The position numbers were made by a program, and so were the translations under genes. From NCBI GenBank assembly GCA_040954595.2, contig CM082579.2, positions 8,370,001 through 8,434,000 on the forward strand: a stretch of 64,000 nucleotides of DNA, written 5' to 3'. Shown in pieces: positions 63,113-64,000 of this stretch; within the stretch, counting starts at the first letter, position 1; the number at the start of each line of letters is the position of its first letter. The notes under the pieces are model-generated. The model was not told the DNA's origin. It made no database searches and worked only from the letters and a program-made list of their open reading frames with translations. The stretch comes from Balanoglossus misakiensis (lineage: Eukaryota; Hemichordata).

Positions 63113-64000
63113 GGTGAGTGTTTTCTATATGCCGAGTCCTCCTTATATAGCCGCACACCGAAGCTTGCAGGCAGTGGCACTTACGGGAACCTTCTTGGTC
63201 TTATACACCCTCAAGTGGCTAAAAAGACAACTATTGAAATTATCAACACCATTTAGCAAAACACTACTAATACACCAATTGGGCATTTCAGTACTTCCTG
63301 ACTTTTAATAGTATGTGAACATTTTTTGACTGCGTACGTAACTTATATATGGACACTGAGCTTAGCATAACAATCCAACGTGATATTTTGTTGGATGCAT
63401 AATCAAACCTGCATTATGTACATGCCCAGATATTCCAAAAATCACGGTTTACAATTTGACTCCGTAGATTCCTGCAAATGTTTCGCTCGTGTCAGTGCAT
63501 TCCTGTACAAAACAGGAAATACCCCGGGCGACTTTTCAAAGAAATGTTGTTGTTTTTTTATATTATTATTCCCTTTGCGGTTTGTCTGGAGAGGAGTCCG
63601 TTTATCGCCGGAGGCTGAAAATCACCACCGTCCGTGTCCGACCATCTCTCTCTTCAAAATAACTGCAAAATGTCTAATCGTTGATAGTCTGCATTGTTCT
63701 AGATCAGTGTCACAAATCATAGCAGTACGTGGCATCTACGTGACTGCGTCTGCCTTTAGTAGTACATTATACAACGACATGGGTCCACTGATCACTTACA
63801 TTAGATTTCTTGTAACAGAAGCTTATAAAATCTGTCTATTTTTGTAGCATCTTACTTTGGCGGGAAGTGTGTGACTTGTTACGACACGCTGGCCGTTCAG
63901 TTCCGAAACAGGGCAGTGAGCAAATAGACTTACTGAATGGCTCGCTTTGGTGAACCAACCAGCGCAGCACGCAACAAAGACGGTCAACAATAGGCACACC
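63113..64000. other. Right end of window
   Basis: No further exon seen; contains the second copy of the 57-bp repeat. Confidence 0.5.
63878..63934. repeat. 57-bp dispersed repeat, copy 2
   Basis: Near-identical to 45684-45740, same orientation, close to the right edge of the window. Confidence 0.75.

Overview
This is a stretch of intron-rich animal nuclear DNA. It has GT-AG splice sites, AT-rich introns, GC-rich exons, no operons, and many microsatellites and dispersed repeats. The gene content (AMPA glutamate receptor, Cys-loop chloride channel, CCDC22, an FGF with a vertebrate-like 104-nt middle exon, a prokineticin-type receptor) fits a non-vertebrate deuterostome such as a cephalochordate or hemichordate. 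The sequence alone does not settle which.

Layout: 3.2-14.9 kb, plus strand, carries the 3' part of an AMPA-type glutamate receptor whose first exons lie left of the window. 17.0-24.6 kb, plus strand, is a complete eight-exon GABA-A/glycine-type anion channel subunit. 26.5-27.6 kb, minus strand, is an intronless RING-NHL protein. 30.1-37.0 kb, minus strand, is a sixteen-exon CCDC22 orthologue. 37.6-39.5 kb and 41.2-44.7 kb, minus strand, are two tandem paralogues (A and B) of an unrecognised secreted cysteine-rich protein of about 188 residues. 46.4-49.8 kb, minus strand, is a divergent FGF/beta-trefoil ligand. 50.44-51.53 kb is a 1,090-bp non-autonomous DNA element with long inverted termini. 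56.3-58.1 kb, minus strand, is a two-exon prokineticin-receptor-like GPCR. 59.9-61.0 kb, minus strand, is the third, more diverged copy (C) of the secreted family. A 186-bp foldback element follows at 61.2 kb, and a possible orphan exon lies near 63 kb.

The genes do not form one pathway. The first two are neuronal ligand-gated channels. CCDC22 is a housekeeping endosomal-trafficking and ubiquitin-ligase regulator. The most novel content is the three-member secreted family. All three have the same three-exon, phase-0 structure and a shared cysteine pattern. Copies A and B also share a near-identical promoter and first exon, while their second exons have diverged. Exon limits were worked out by hand from splice consensus, reading phase and family alignment from general knowledge; no search was run.
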